Source: Acidimicrobiia bacterium
GTDB lineage: Bacteria > Actinomycetota > Acidimicrobiia > Acidimicrobiales > VFJN01
Assembly (NCBI GenBank): GCA_009694375.1
Contig: SHVB01000004.1
Location: forward strand, 33,296 to 97,295
DNA: 64,000 nt
Direction: 5' to 3'
Of the stretch, positions 27,154-34,719 are shown in pieces; within the stretch, counting starts at the first letter, position 1, and the number at the start of each line of letters is the position of its first letter. The notes below the pieces were generated by a model. That model saw only the letters and a program-made list of their open reading frames with translations. It ran no database searches and was not told the DNA's origin. Made by a program: the position numbers and the translations under genes.

Positions 27154-28713
27154 CTAGATCGACCGTCCTGCGTCTGCCCAGTACTCGTCCTTCAGTAGTC
27201 GCTTGTACAACTTGCCGGTCGGATGCCGGGGTAGTTCGGGTCGGAAGTCAACTGAACGCGGACACTTGACGTCAGCCAGATGCTCTTGGCAATACGCGAT
27301 CAACTCGCGCTCCAGCTCCGGACCGGCCGCTTCCATGGAGATGGGTTCGACGACGGCCTTCACCTCTTCACCAAAGTCGTCGTTTGGCACGCCGAACACC
27401 GCAACGTCATTGACCTTCGGGTGCATGGCAAGCACGTTCTCCGCCTCCTGGGGGTACACGTTCACACCGCCCGCGATGATCATGTACGCCCGGCGGTCGG
27501 TTAGGTACAAGAAGTTGTCGTCGTCGAGGTAGCCCACATCACCCAGGGTGCTCCAGCCCCGGCCCTTTGGGTCGCGCGATTCGGCTGTCTTTTTGGCGTC
27601 GTTGTGGTACTGAAAACTGGCGGCCGCCTCACCGCCAAAATACACGGTCCCGGGCGTACCCGTGGGGGCGTCCTCACCGTCTTCGCCCACGATGTGAATG
27701 CTCCCGAGCACGGCTGTCCCCACGGTGCCGGGATGGGCGAGCCAATCCGTGCTGTTGCAATACACAAAACCGTTGCCCTCGGTGCCGGCGTAGTACTCGT
27801 GCACGATCGGTCCGAACCATTCGATGATGCGCAACTTGACCTCGGTGGGACAGGGAGCGGCGGCGTGCACCACCACCTGTAGGGAGGTGAGGTCGTAGGC
27901 GTTGCGCACCTCTGGTGGCAGTTTCAGCATGCGAACAAACATGGTGGGAACTACTTGGGTGAAGGTGACGCGGTGCTGTTGCACCAGGGCGAGGTATTCC
28001 TCCGGATCGAAACGCTCCATCACCACCACGGTTCCACCGAGGCGGTGGGTGGCGCGGCAGAAGCGCAGCGGGGCGGAGTGATAGAGCGGGGCGGGCGAGA
28101 GATACACGGTCGACTCGTTGGATCCAAACAATCCTTCGGCCAACCCGGCGACGCTGTCGTTGCCCTCGCCCAGCGGGGCGCCGGGCAGCGGCACCTTTAC
28201 CCCTTTGGGCCGACCGGTGGTGCCGGAGCTGTAGAGCATGTCCTGTCCCTCGACCCGGTCTTCTTCCAGCGGGTCGGCGGAATGGGTGGCGATGCTGGCT
28301 TCGTAGGATTCGTAGCCTGCCGCGGTGCCATCGAGCATCAAGCGGAGTTTCACCGAGGGCATCAACGCCTGCAGTTCGTTGGCTTGTTCGGCTTTGTGTC
28401 GGGAGGTGATGAACCCCTGCGCTCCGCAGTCCTCGATGATGTAGGCCATCTCCTCGGTGGTGAGGCGGGAACTCATGGCGGTGTAGTAGAGGCCGGCGTA
28501 GTGGCAGCCCCACATCACACTGAGGAAGTGGGGGTGATTCTCCAAGCAGAGCGCGATGTGGTCGCCCGGTTGCAGGCCGGCAGAGCGCAGGACCCTGGAG
28601 AGGCGGTTGGCCTCCGCATCAACCTGGGCGTAGGTAATGATCTCGCCGCTGCCGGCCATGATGACGGCTGGCTTTTCGGGGTGGGTGGCGGCGAAGGTTC
28701 CAGGGAAGCGCAT
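27154..28713 (-). CDS. acyl-CoA synthetase (AMP-forming, FadD/ANL superfamily)
   Basis: 519 aa, complete. YSSGTTGRPKG (161-171) is the ATP-binding loop; GWSTLGDVGYLDDDNFLYLTDR is the hinge region; the catalytic Lys is in HPTGKLYKRLL (about K501). It activates a carboxylic acid to acyl-CoA; substrate unknown, though neighbours point to fatty-acid or sterol side-chain breakdown. The ATG at 28713 has TAGGTT 6 nt upstream. Its last 230 bp are duplicated in decayed form at 25120-25380. Divergent from the SirB1-type gene across 31 bp. Confidence 0.92.
   Translation of the reverse strand: MRFPGTFAATHPEKPAVIMAGSGEIITYAQVDAEANRLSRVLRSAGLQPGDHIALCLENHPHFLSVMWGCHYAGLYYTAMSSRLTTEEMAYIIEDCGAQGFITSRHKAEQANELQALMPSVKLRLMLDGTAAGYESYEASIATHSADPLEEDRVEGQDMLYSSGTTGRPKGVKVPLPGAPLGEGNDSVAGLAEGLFGSNESTVYLSPAPLYHSAPLRFCRATHRLGGTVVVMERFDPEEYLALVQQHRVTFTQVVPTMFVRMLKLPPEVRNAYDLTSLQVVVHAAAPCPTEVKLRIIEWFGPIVHEYYAGTEGNGFVYCNSTDWLAHPGTVGTAVLGSIHIVGEDGEDAPTGTPGTVYFGGEAAASFQYHNDAKKTAESRDPKGRGWSTLGDVGYLDDDNFLYLTDRRAYMIIAGGVNVYPQEAENVLAMHPKVNDVAVFGVPNDDFGEEVKAVVEPISMEAAGPELERELIAYCQEHLADVKCPRSVDFRPELPRHPTGKLYKRLLKDEYWADAGRSI
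27176..27225. repeat. 50-bp perfect direct repeat, copy 2
   Basis: Identical to 25142-25191; lies inside the 3' end of the intact acyl-CoA synthetase gene. Confidence 0.9.
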
Positions 28714-28719
28714 CTCTGG

Positions 28720-28725
28720 AACCTA
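28720..28725 (-). promoter_or_regulatory. putative -10 box (TAGGTT), leaderless
   Basis: TAGGTT on the minus strand ends 6 nt before the synthetase ATG at 28713. Confidence 0.5.
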
Positions 28726-28732
28726 TCGCCGG

Positions 28733-28738
28733 TAGCCT
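28733..28738 (+). promoter_or_regulatory. putative -10 box (TAGCCT), leaderless
   Basis: TAGCCT ends 6 nt before the GTG at 28745. Confidence 0.45.
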
Positions 28739-28744
28739 GACGAG

Positions 28745-29512
28745 GTGGCCGAAGATCAGACCGCCGAGTTTGCGGCCCTCATGGCCCGAACGGACGAAGC
28801 GGTTCCGCTTGACGAAGCCCTGTTCCTGATCGCCGCCCATGCCACTCCAGGGCTGGATCGTCTCGCAGAACGGGCGCGCTTGGACCGTCTGGCCGCTGGC
28901 GTCACCGTCGGCTCGCTGGCGGGGTTACGGGCCCGGCTCTTCGATGAGGTTGGGTTTCGTGGTGATCGGGATACCTACTACGACCCACAGAACTCGATGC
29001 TGCCCGCAGTGGTGGAGCGTCGGAGGGGGATTCCGATCACCTTGGCGGCGGTGGTCATGGAAGTAGGGCGGCGCTGTGGCGTGACCCTGGAGGGGGTGGC
29101 GATGCCCGGGCATTTCCTGCTGCGGCGGCCTCACGAGGTTGACCGGTACATCGACGCATTCAACGGCGGCCGGGAACTGGACACGGCTGGCTGTCGCGAC
29201 CTTTTTCACCAGTTGCAACCGGGGGTGCCCTTCTCGGCTGATGTTCTTGGTACCGCGACGCCCGAGATGATGGTGGAACGCGTGTTGAGGAATCTGGCGG
29301 AGGCCTACCGTCGGTCGGGGGATCGGCACGGCCTTTGCTGGTCGCTGAGCTTGGCGCTGTGCCTTCCCTCCGCCACGGATCGACAACGGCGCGAGTTGGG
29401 GGTGCTGCTGGGGGCGTCGGGGCGCTTCGACGAAGGGGCCGTGGTGTTGGATGCGTCCACGGACGAACGCGACCACCGGGCCGCCGCCCGCTTACGGGCT
29501 CGCCTCAATTGA
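28745..29512 (+). CDS. SirB1-type transglutaminase-like protein
   Basis: 255 aa. The FDEVGFRGDRDTYYDPQNS and RRRGIPITLAAVVMEVGRR segments, then GVAMPGHFLLR and YIDAFNGG, are the SirB1/Transglut_core2 pattern. The cysteine usual in active transglutaminases is not seen at the SITL position (here PITL), so it is probably a non-catalytic relative. The C-terminal quarter has helix-turn-helix repeats reminiscent of TPR. Cellular role unknown in actinobacteria. GTG start with TAGCCT 6 nt upstream. Confidence 0.75.
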   Translation: MAEDQTAEFAALMARTDEAVPLDEALFLIAAHATPGLDRLAERARLDRLAAGVTVGSLAGLRARLFDEVGFRGDRDTYYDPQNSMLPAVVERRRGIPITLAAVVMEVGRRCGVTLEGVAMPGHFLLRRPHEVDRYIDAFNGGRELDTAGCRDLFHQLQPGVPFSADVLGTATPEMMVERVLRNLAEAYRRSGDRHGLCWSLSLALCLPSATDRQRRELGVLLGASGRFDEGAVVLDASTDERDHRAAARLRARLN

Positions 29513-29543
29513 CCAGCGTAGGAATCTTGACCGTCGGGTCAAG

Positions 29544-29549
29544 TAAGGT
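29544..29549 (+). promoter_or_regulatory. putative -10 box (TAAGGT), leaderless
   Basis: TAAGGT ends 6 nt before the ATG at 29556. Confidence 0.5.
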
Positions 29550-29555
29550 CGGGTT

Positions 29556-30758
29556 ATGACCACGCTTGATGTTTCTGCGCCTGAAACCGACGAAGCCACC
29601 GTGCTCGCCCTGTGTGAAGCGTTGCTGGCGGAGTTCCCTCCCCAAGACACCGATGTTGTGACCTTCCTCGGTCGGCAGTTCGATCTTGGTCTGGGTTGGG
29701 TGCACTTCCCGGTAGGTCAGGGGGGTTTGGGCCTGTCGCCGGGCCTGCAACGCACGATCAATGAGACCCTGCTGGCCGCTGGGGCTCCGATCGCCGCCTA
29801 CCGAAACATCATTGGGCACGGAATGGGGGCGCCCACCATCGTGACCCACGGCTCGGCGGCGCAGAAGGACCGCTATCTCCGTCCACTCTTCACCGGAGAG
29901 GAGATCTGGTGTCAGCTTTTCTCGGAGCCGGGCGCCGGGTCGGACGTCGCGAGCCTCGCCACCAAGGCCGTGCGGGACGGTGACGAGTGGATCATCAACG
30001 GGCAGAAAGTGTGGACGACCCTGGCGCACCTGGCCCGGTGGGGGATGTTAGTGGCCCGCACCGACCCCGATGCGCCCAAACACAAGGGCATGACCTATTT
30101 CGTGGTGGACATGCACGGTCCTGGTGTGGAGGTTCGTCCTCTCTTTCAACTCACCGGTGAGGCCGAGTTCAATGAGGTCTACTTCACCGACGCGCGGATT
30201 CCTGATGCCGAGCGCTTGAGTGATGTGGGGGAAGGGTGGGGCGTCACGCTCACCACCTTGATGAACGAACGGGTGGCTATTGGTGGCGGCATCCCGGCGA
30301 AAGGGGCGGGGTTCATCGGCGAGGCCGTGCGCCTCTTCGAGGTTCATGGTGCCGATCCGGTGAAGCGCGATCCGCTCATGCGCTTGTGGGCCCGCGCCGA
30401 GGTGCTGCGCCTCACCAACATCCGGGCCAGCCAGAAACGTGCCATGGGTGATCCCGGCCCCGAGGGGGCGATCGGCAAGGCGCTGTCGGCCGAACTGAAT
30501 AAGGACATCACGGCGTTCATGATGGGCATCATGGGGGCGGAGGCGATGCTCAAGCCGGAGGGCTATCCGATGGAGCGGGCCACGCACGCCATGCGCTGGG
30601 GAAGCCCGCAGCAGGCGTTCCTGCGTACCCGCGCCAACTCCATTGAGGGCGGTACTACCGAGATCACCAAGAACATCATGGGTGAGCGAGTACTCGGCCT
30701 CCCCGGCGACGTGCGCACCGACAAGGTGCTGCCGTGGTCGCAGGTGCCGCGCAACTAA
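29556..30758 (+). CDS. acyl-CoA dehydrogenase
   Basis: 400 aa FAD-dependent flavoprotein of beta-oxidation type. SEPGAGSDVASL (about 127-138) and DEWIINGQKVWTT contact the flavin and substrate; NSIEGGTTEITKNIMGERVLGL at the C-terminus (split here: IEGGTTEI, then GERVLGL) carries the likely catalytic Glu and the FAD-binding end. MMGIMGAEAML in the C-terminal helical domain is typical of actinobacterial FadE proteins. Single gene, with TAAGGT 6 nt before the ATG. Substrate chain length or steroid use cannot be told. Confidence 0.93.
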   Translation: MTTLDVSAPETDEATVLALCEALLAEFPPQDTDVVTFLGRQFDLGLGWVHFPVGQGGLGLSPGLQRTINETLLAAGAPIAAYRNIIGHGMGAPTIVTHGSAAQKDRYLRPLFTGEEIWCQLFSEPGAGSDVASLATKAVRDGDEWIINGQKVWTTLAHLARWGMLVARTDPDAPKHKGMTYFVVDMHGPGVEVRPLFQLTGEAEFNEVYFTDARIPDAERLSDVGEGWGVTLTTLMNERVAIGGGIPAKGAGFIGEAVRLFEVHGADPVKRDPLMRLWARAEVLRLTNIRASQKRAMGDPGPEGAIGKALSAELNKDITAFMMGIMGAEAMLKPEGYPMERATHAMRWGSPQQAFLRTRANSIEGGTTEITKNIMGERVLGLPGDVRTDKVLPWSQVPRN

Positions 30759-30777
30759 CGGGAAGATCGCGGCGCCG

Positions 30778-31350
30778 CTAGAGGGAACGGCGGTGGGGTG
30801 TTTCGTTGAGTGAGCCGATGCTCCGCTCGCCGGTGCTCGCCGCCAGCACGCGGCTGACGCTCGTGTAGTCCGGGAGGAAGAAGAGGGGCTCGTCAATGTG
30901 GAGTACGTGTCCGGCGTAGGCGTTGATCACGCCGCCGTGGCATATCACCGCCACCCGTTGGCCTCCGTGAGCTCCGACGATGCGTTCCATTGCCCCCACC
31001 ACTTCATCCCGGAAGTGCTCGGGACGCTCGGGAAGTTCGTACCAGCGGGGGTCGTTGGCCGCCTTGAGTTCCTCGATCGGTATGTAACTGCCGGCGTCTC
31101 GGTCGAACTCGGCGAGGTGATCGTGAACGGTGATGGGGAGCGAGAGGCCCGCCGCGAGAGGGGCGGCGGTTTCCCTCGCTCGGCGCATCGGACTGCACCA
31201 GATGGCGTCGATCCGCTCCGAGGCCAGCCAGGCGGCGAGATCGCTGGCCTGGCGCAGGCCGACGTCCGATAACGCGGGGTCGGCGGGGCCGGTGGTGTCG
31301 CCTTCGTCAACCCGAAGCGGGAGTCCGTGGCGGATGAGGAGCAACTCCAT
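30778..31350 (-). CDS. histidine phosphatase family protein
   Basis: 190 aa. LLIRHGLPLR (R7, H8 phospho-accepting) and the second-half VAVICHGGVINAY give the branch-2 catalytic His pair; RARETAAPLA is the usual helix after the first. Could be a phosphoglycerate-mutase-like phosphatase on a small metabolite. ATG at 31350; divergent from the alpha/beta hydrolase, 27 bp between start codons. Confidence 0.87.
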   Translation of the reverse strand: MELLLIRHGLPLRVDEGDTTGPADPALSDVGLRQASDLAAWLASERIDAIWCSPMRRARETAAPLAAGLSLPITVHDHLAEFDRDAGSYIPIEELKAANDPRWYELPERPEHFRDEVVGAMERIVGAHGGQRVAVICHGGVINAYAGHVLHIDEPLFFLPDYTSVSRVLAASTGERSIGSLNETPHRRSL

Positions 31351-31363
31351 AGCGTGAGGGTTC

Positions 31364-31369
31364 TAGCGT
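31364..31369 (+). promoter_or_regulatory. putative -10 box (TAGCGT), leaderless
   Basis: TAGCGT ends 8 nt before the ATG at 31378. Confidence 0.4.
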
Positions 31370-31377
31370 GTGGCGCC

Positions 31378-32142
31378 ATGGGGCACCTCTTCGTCACTGA
31401 GCATGGGGCATCGCCGGGCGCGTGGCGCGTGGTGTGCGTGCACGGATCCTTGGACCGCTCCGCCGCCTTCGCCCGTACGGGCCGTCTCTTGGCTGATTTC
31501 CACGTGGTGCGCTACGACCGCCGCGGCTACGGCCGGTCAATAGCAGTAGGACCCAGCGATCGCTTCGACGATCAGGTCGATGATCTGGCGGAGATCGTGG
31601 GGGAGACGCCATCGGTGCTGGTTGGACACAGCCTGGGTGGGGTGGTGGCGCTGGCCTTCGCGCAACGCCACCCATCCTTGGCTCTGGCGGTGGTTGCTTA
31701 TGAGGCACCGATGCCGTGGGATGCATCCTGGCCGTCGGTGACCGCCGGCAGCGCGGCCATGAGTGCCGAGGTGGATCCGGCTGATGCGGCCGAGCGATTC
31801 ATGCGGCGCATGATCGGTGACGAACGCTGGGAGGCCCTTCCCCTGGGTACCCGCGAGCAACGACGCGCTGAGGGTCCGGCGCTGGTGGCGGAGTTGCGGG
31901 CGGTACGGGCCCCGAGCCCAGCTCCCTATGTGGCAGAAGAACTGGTCATTCCGGTGGTGGCGGCCCACGGCACCGAGTCGGCCCCCCACCACCAGGCAGG
32001 CACCCGCCACCTCGCCGAGCGCGCCCCGAAGGGCGAACTACACAAGGTGGAGGGTGCCGGTCATGGCGTGGCCCTCACGCACCCAGGGGCGCTGGCAGAC
32101 CTGACCCGGCGCGCCGTCGCGCTCGTCGAACCACCGGGCTAG
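31378..32142 (+). CDS. alpha/beta-fold hydrolase
   Basis: 254 aa. VVCVHGSLDRS gives the oxyanion HG motif, VGHSLGG the nucleophile elbow (S85), and GAGHGVALTHP the catalytic His near the C-terminus; the acid is probably near AAHGTES. No signal peptide. Substrate unknown (ester, lactone or epoxide). The ATG at 31378 has TAGCGT 8 nt upstream. Its 3' end overlaps the convergent small gene by 4 nt. Confidence 0.85.
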   Translation: MGHLFVTEHGASPGAWRVVCVHGSLDRSAAFARTGRLLADFHVVRYDRRGYGRSIAVGPSDRFDDQVDDLAEIVGETPSVLVGHSLGGVVALAFAQRHPSLALAVVAYEAPMPWDASWPSVTAGSAAMSAEVDPADAAERFMRRMIGDERWEALPLGTREQRRAEGPALVAELRAVRAPSPAPYVAEELVIPVVAAHGTESAPHHQAGTRHLAERAPKGELHKVEGAGHGVALTHPGALADLTRRAVALVEPPG

Positions 32143-32402
32143 CTCCCCTCGTCGGCGGAGCAGGCGGGCACGGTGATCTCCTGGTTGACCACGACGCACG
32201 CACAGGTGCGGGCACAAGTCCGCAACGGGGCTTGGTTGAAGTAGAGGAACGCAGCCACCGCTGCCAGCACCGCCAGCACCATGAGCCGAATGGCCGTTTT
32301 AGCGATCAAGCGGAAGAGCACCGTGGCCACCATCAGTGTTGTGGCCACCCCCGCGGCAGGGAGATGGTCGTTCAACAACGAAGGAATCGCCGCCAGAGAC
32401 AT
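32139..32402 (-). CDS. small membrane protein with C-terminal cysteine cluster
   Basis: 87 aa. Two hydrophobic helices (about 15-30 and 38-53), then TCARTCACVV and a further Cys near the end. No family recognised. The Cys-rich tail could be periplasmic and disulfide-bonded or bind metal. ATG at 32402 with TACCCT 7 nt upstream; divergent from the patatin-like gene with overlapping -10 boxes. Confidence 0.55.
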   Translation of the reverse strand: MSLAAIPSLLNDHLPAAGVATTLMVATVLFRLIAKTAIRLMVLAVLAAVAAFLYFNQAPLRTCARTCACVVVNQEITVPACSADEGS

Positions 32403-32409
32403 TGGGGCG

Positions 32410-32415
32410 AGGGTA
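32410..32415 (-). promoter_or_regulatory. putative -10 box (TACCCT), leaderless
   Basis: Minus-strand TACCCT ends 7 nt before the ATG at 32402 and shares the GGTACC core with the opposite promoter. Confidence 0.45.
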
Positions 32416-32419
32416 CCGT
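32414..32419 (+). promoter_or_regulatory. putative -10 box (TACCGT)
   Basis: TACCGT ends 9 nt before the patatin-like ATG at 32429 and overlaps the minus-strand -10 box. Confidence 0.4.
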
Positions 32420-32428
32420 GACGAAGGT

Positions 32429-33349
32429 ATGGGCAAGTTACGTGACCTTCTCCGTCGGCGGAGCGGACCGGTGGCCATGGTGCTGTCGGGGGGTGGCAAC
32501 CAGGGCGCCGTGCAGGTGGGGATGTTGCGCTCCCTGCTGGAGCACGAGATTCACCCTGAGTTGGTGCTCGGTTGCTCCATCGGGGCGATCAACGGAGCGG
32601 TGTACGCGCAGGATCCAACGCTCCAGGGGGTTGAACGCCTCGAGGAGATTTGGCGAGGACTCGATACCGCCGGGTTCGTGCCCTCGGGCTGGCTTCCCCA
32701 CGCCATTGCCCTAGCCCGACGAGGTGAATCCATCGACACCAACGATGGGCTGCGAGGGATGCTGGAGGGGATCCTGCAGCACGACACCTTCGAGGAGTTG
32801 ACCATTCGCTTCCAGTGTGTCGCCACCGACGTGGCCGGGGTGCGGGAAGTGTGGTTTTCCAATGGCCCCCTCGTAAATCCCCTGTTGGCATCGGCGGCCA
32901 TGCCCGCCGTGTTGCCAGCGGTGGTGATCGATGGTGTTCGCTACCTCGATGGCGCCATTGTGAACGATGTTCCGATCAGTCGGGCGGTGGAACTGGGCGC
33001 TCGCACGATCTATGTCTTGCATTGCGGCACCATCGACCGGCCGCGCCCCGAACCGAAACGACCGTTCGATGTGGCGGTGCAGGCCTATTGGCTGGCCCGC
33101 CACCATCGCTTCAAACGCGACCTCGAGAACCTGCCGTCGGAGGTGGAGGCGATTGTGCTTCCTACGGGATCTACCCAAACGCTGCGCTTCAACGACTTCA
33201 CCCACAGTGAGGACATGATGGCCCGTTCCCATGCTGCGACCGACGCCTTTCTCGATGGATTCGTTGATGACAACGGCCCGCTGCCGAGCGACGCTCGGCC
33301 CCGGGGCGCGGCGAGCACGGAACACGGTCTCATGCCGACCGATCGGTAG
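32429..33349 (+). CDS. patatin-like phospholipase
   Basis: 306 aa. Oxyanion loop SGGGNQGAVQ (20-29), nucleophile elbow GCSIG (S50) and the DGA motif (YLDGAIVND, about D175) make a complete Ser-Asp dyad. Resembles bacterial RssA/YchK-type patatins, lipid acyl hydrolases of the cytosol or inner membrane face. ATG at 32429, with GAAGG just upstream. Confidence 0.88.
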   Translation: MGKLRDLLRRRSGPVAMVLSGGGNQGAVQVGMLRSLLEHEIHPELVLGCSIGAINGAVYAQDPTLQGVERLEEIWRGLDTAGFVPSGWLPHAIALARRGESIDTNDGLRGMLEGILQHDTFEELTIRFQCVATDVAGVREVWFSNGPLVNPLLASAAMPAVLPAVVIDGVRYLDGAIVNDVPISRAVELGARTIYVLHCGTIDRPRPEPKRPFDVAVQAYWLARHHRFKRDLENLPSEVEAIVLPTGSTQTLRFNDFTHSEDMMARSHAATDAFLDGFVDDNGPLPSDARPRGAASTEHGLMPTDR

Positions 33350-33352
33350 AGT
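33347..33352 (+). promoter_or_regulatory. putative -10 box (TAGAGT), leaderless
   Basis: TAGAGT ends 7 nt before the DUF3151 ATG at 33360. Confidence 0.45.
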
Positions 33353-33359
33353 GCAGCCC

Positions 33360-33791
33360 ATGGCTGACGTAACCCTCACCCCATCTGGTCCCCCCGAGAC
33401 GGTGTTGGACGCCGAGCCCGATGAGCGCCTTCGGGCCTTGTCCGATGCGCTGGCGCTTGATGAGCCCCATCGTCGCGCCGCTATCGCGTCGGCGGTGGCG
33501 CAATGGCCACGCTTTCTGGACGGGTGGGCTCGGCTCGGCGACGCCGGACGGGATGTGATCGAGGCGTACTCGGCCTATCGAGTGGGGTATCACCGGGGTT
33601 TGGATCGGCTGCGAGCCAACGGGTGGCGCGGCAGTGGGTACGTCCGCTGGGAGCATGAGTCCAATCGTGGATTTCTGCGGGCCCTCGCCGGACTGCAGCG
33701 CACCGCCGCCGAAATCGGCGAGACCGATGAGGCGGAGCGATGCGCCCATTTCCTCCGGCAACTCGACCCCACCTGGCCCCCGGCGCCGTAG
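33360..33791 (+). CDS. DUF3151 family protein
   Basis: 143 aa soluble helical protein. AYSAYRVGYHRGLDRLRANG, then WEHESNRGFLRALAGLQ, is the actinobacterial DUF3151 signature. The N-terminal part resembles TPR helices. Function unknown. ATG at 33360 with a -10 box 7 nt upstream; the MobA-rhodanese gene starts 7 nt past its stop, so the two, with RNase D, form one transcription unit. Confidence 0.85.
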   Translation: MADVTLTPSGPPETVLDAEPDERLRALSDALALDEPHRRAAIASAVAQWPRFLDGWARLGDAGRDVIEAYSAYRVGYHRGLDRLRANGWRGSGYVRWEHESNRGFLRALAGLQRTAAEIGETDEAERCAHFLRQLDPTWPPAP

Positions 33792-33798
33792 TCATCGC

Positions 33799-34719
33799 GT
33801 GTCGTTTTCCGGGGCGGTGCTCTGCGGCGGAGCCAGCCGTCGAATGGGCCGAGACAAAGCCCTGGTGACAATCGATGGTGTGACCATGGCCGCCCGGGTG
33901 GCTGATGCGCTGTGGGCGGCGGGAGCCCAGGAGGTGTACGCGGTGGGCGGTGACGCACCGGCGTTGGGGAGCCATGGTCTCGTGGTGGTGCCCGACGACG
34001 ACGTGGGCGCCGGCCCTTTTCTCGCCACGTTGACCGCCCTTCGGGTGGCCTCGGCGCCGGTGGTGTTGGTGGTGTCGTGTGATCTGTCCCACCCCGATCC
34101 GATCGCCATGGCCGCCACGGTCGCCGCCCTCGAATCGAGCGCACCGGGGGTGGTGCTCGCGGTACCGCTGGTGGCGGGTCATCGCCAGTGGACGCACGCC
34201 GCCTGGCGCATTGAAGCGCTACCTGCGCTGGCGGAAGCCCGATCGCGAGGGGTGGGATCGTTGAAACGGGCCGCCAGGGATGTGTCGTGCATTGACCTCC
34301 ACGGATTGCCCCCGGCCGCGCTCGCCGATGCCGACACACCCGCCGACCTCCCGGGGACCGCGCGAGAGCCAGGTAGCGTGGGGGAGATGGACATTCCGGA
34401 GATTGATGTGACCGAGTTGGCCAAGCAGCGGAGCCTCGGTGCAGCGCTGATTGATGTGCGGGAGGACGACGAGTACGCCGAGGCCCGGGTTCCTGGGGCG
34501 GTGCACATCCCCCTCGCCATGGTGGGGGAACGGATGTCGGAGGTACCCACCGGGGCCACGGTGTATGTGATCTGCGCCCGAGGGGGCCGCAGCGCCAAGG
34601 CGGTGGAGCACTACCGGGCCCATGGAATCGATGCGGTCAATGTGGCCGGGGGCACCCTGGGCTGGATCGATGCGGGCCTGCCCACTCTCAGCGGCGGCGA
34701 CGAAACCAGTCCCGGGTGA
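33799..34719 (+). CDS. MobA-like nucleotidyltransferase fused to a rhodanese domain
   Basis: 306 aa. Residues 1-190: NTP-transferase fold with LCGGASRRMGRDKAL (8-22), as in molybdenum cofactor guanylyltransferase MobA, and VVSCDLSHPD. Residues about 196-295: rhodanese domain with LIDVREDDEY, VPGAVHIPL and the active-site loop ICARGGRS (catalytic Cys259). The reading frame is continuous through a short linker (REPGSVGEMDIPE). A Met at codon 197 (34387) could start a free rhodanese as well. GTG start at 33799. RNase D overlaps its stop by 4 nt (GTGA). Role inferred: molybdopterin nucleotide attachment, with sulfur delivery by the rhodanese part. Confidence 0.8.
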   Translation: MSFSGAVLCGGASRRMGRDKALVTIDGVTMAARVADALWAAGAQEVYAVGGDAPALGSHGLVVVPDDDVGAGPFLATLTALRVASAPVVLVVSCDLSHPDPIAMAATVAALESSAPGVVLAVPLVAGHRQWTHAAWRIEALPALAEARSRGVGSLKRAARDVSCIDLHGLPPAALADADTPADLPGTAREPGSVGEMDIPEIDVTELAKQRSLGAALIDVREDDEYAEARVPGAVHIPLAMVGERMSEVPTGATVYVICARGGRSAKAVEHYRAHGIDAVNVAGGTLGWIDAGLPTLSGGDETSPG

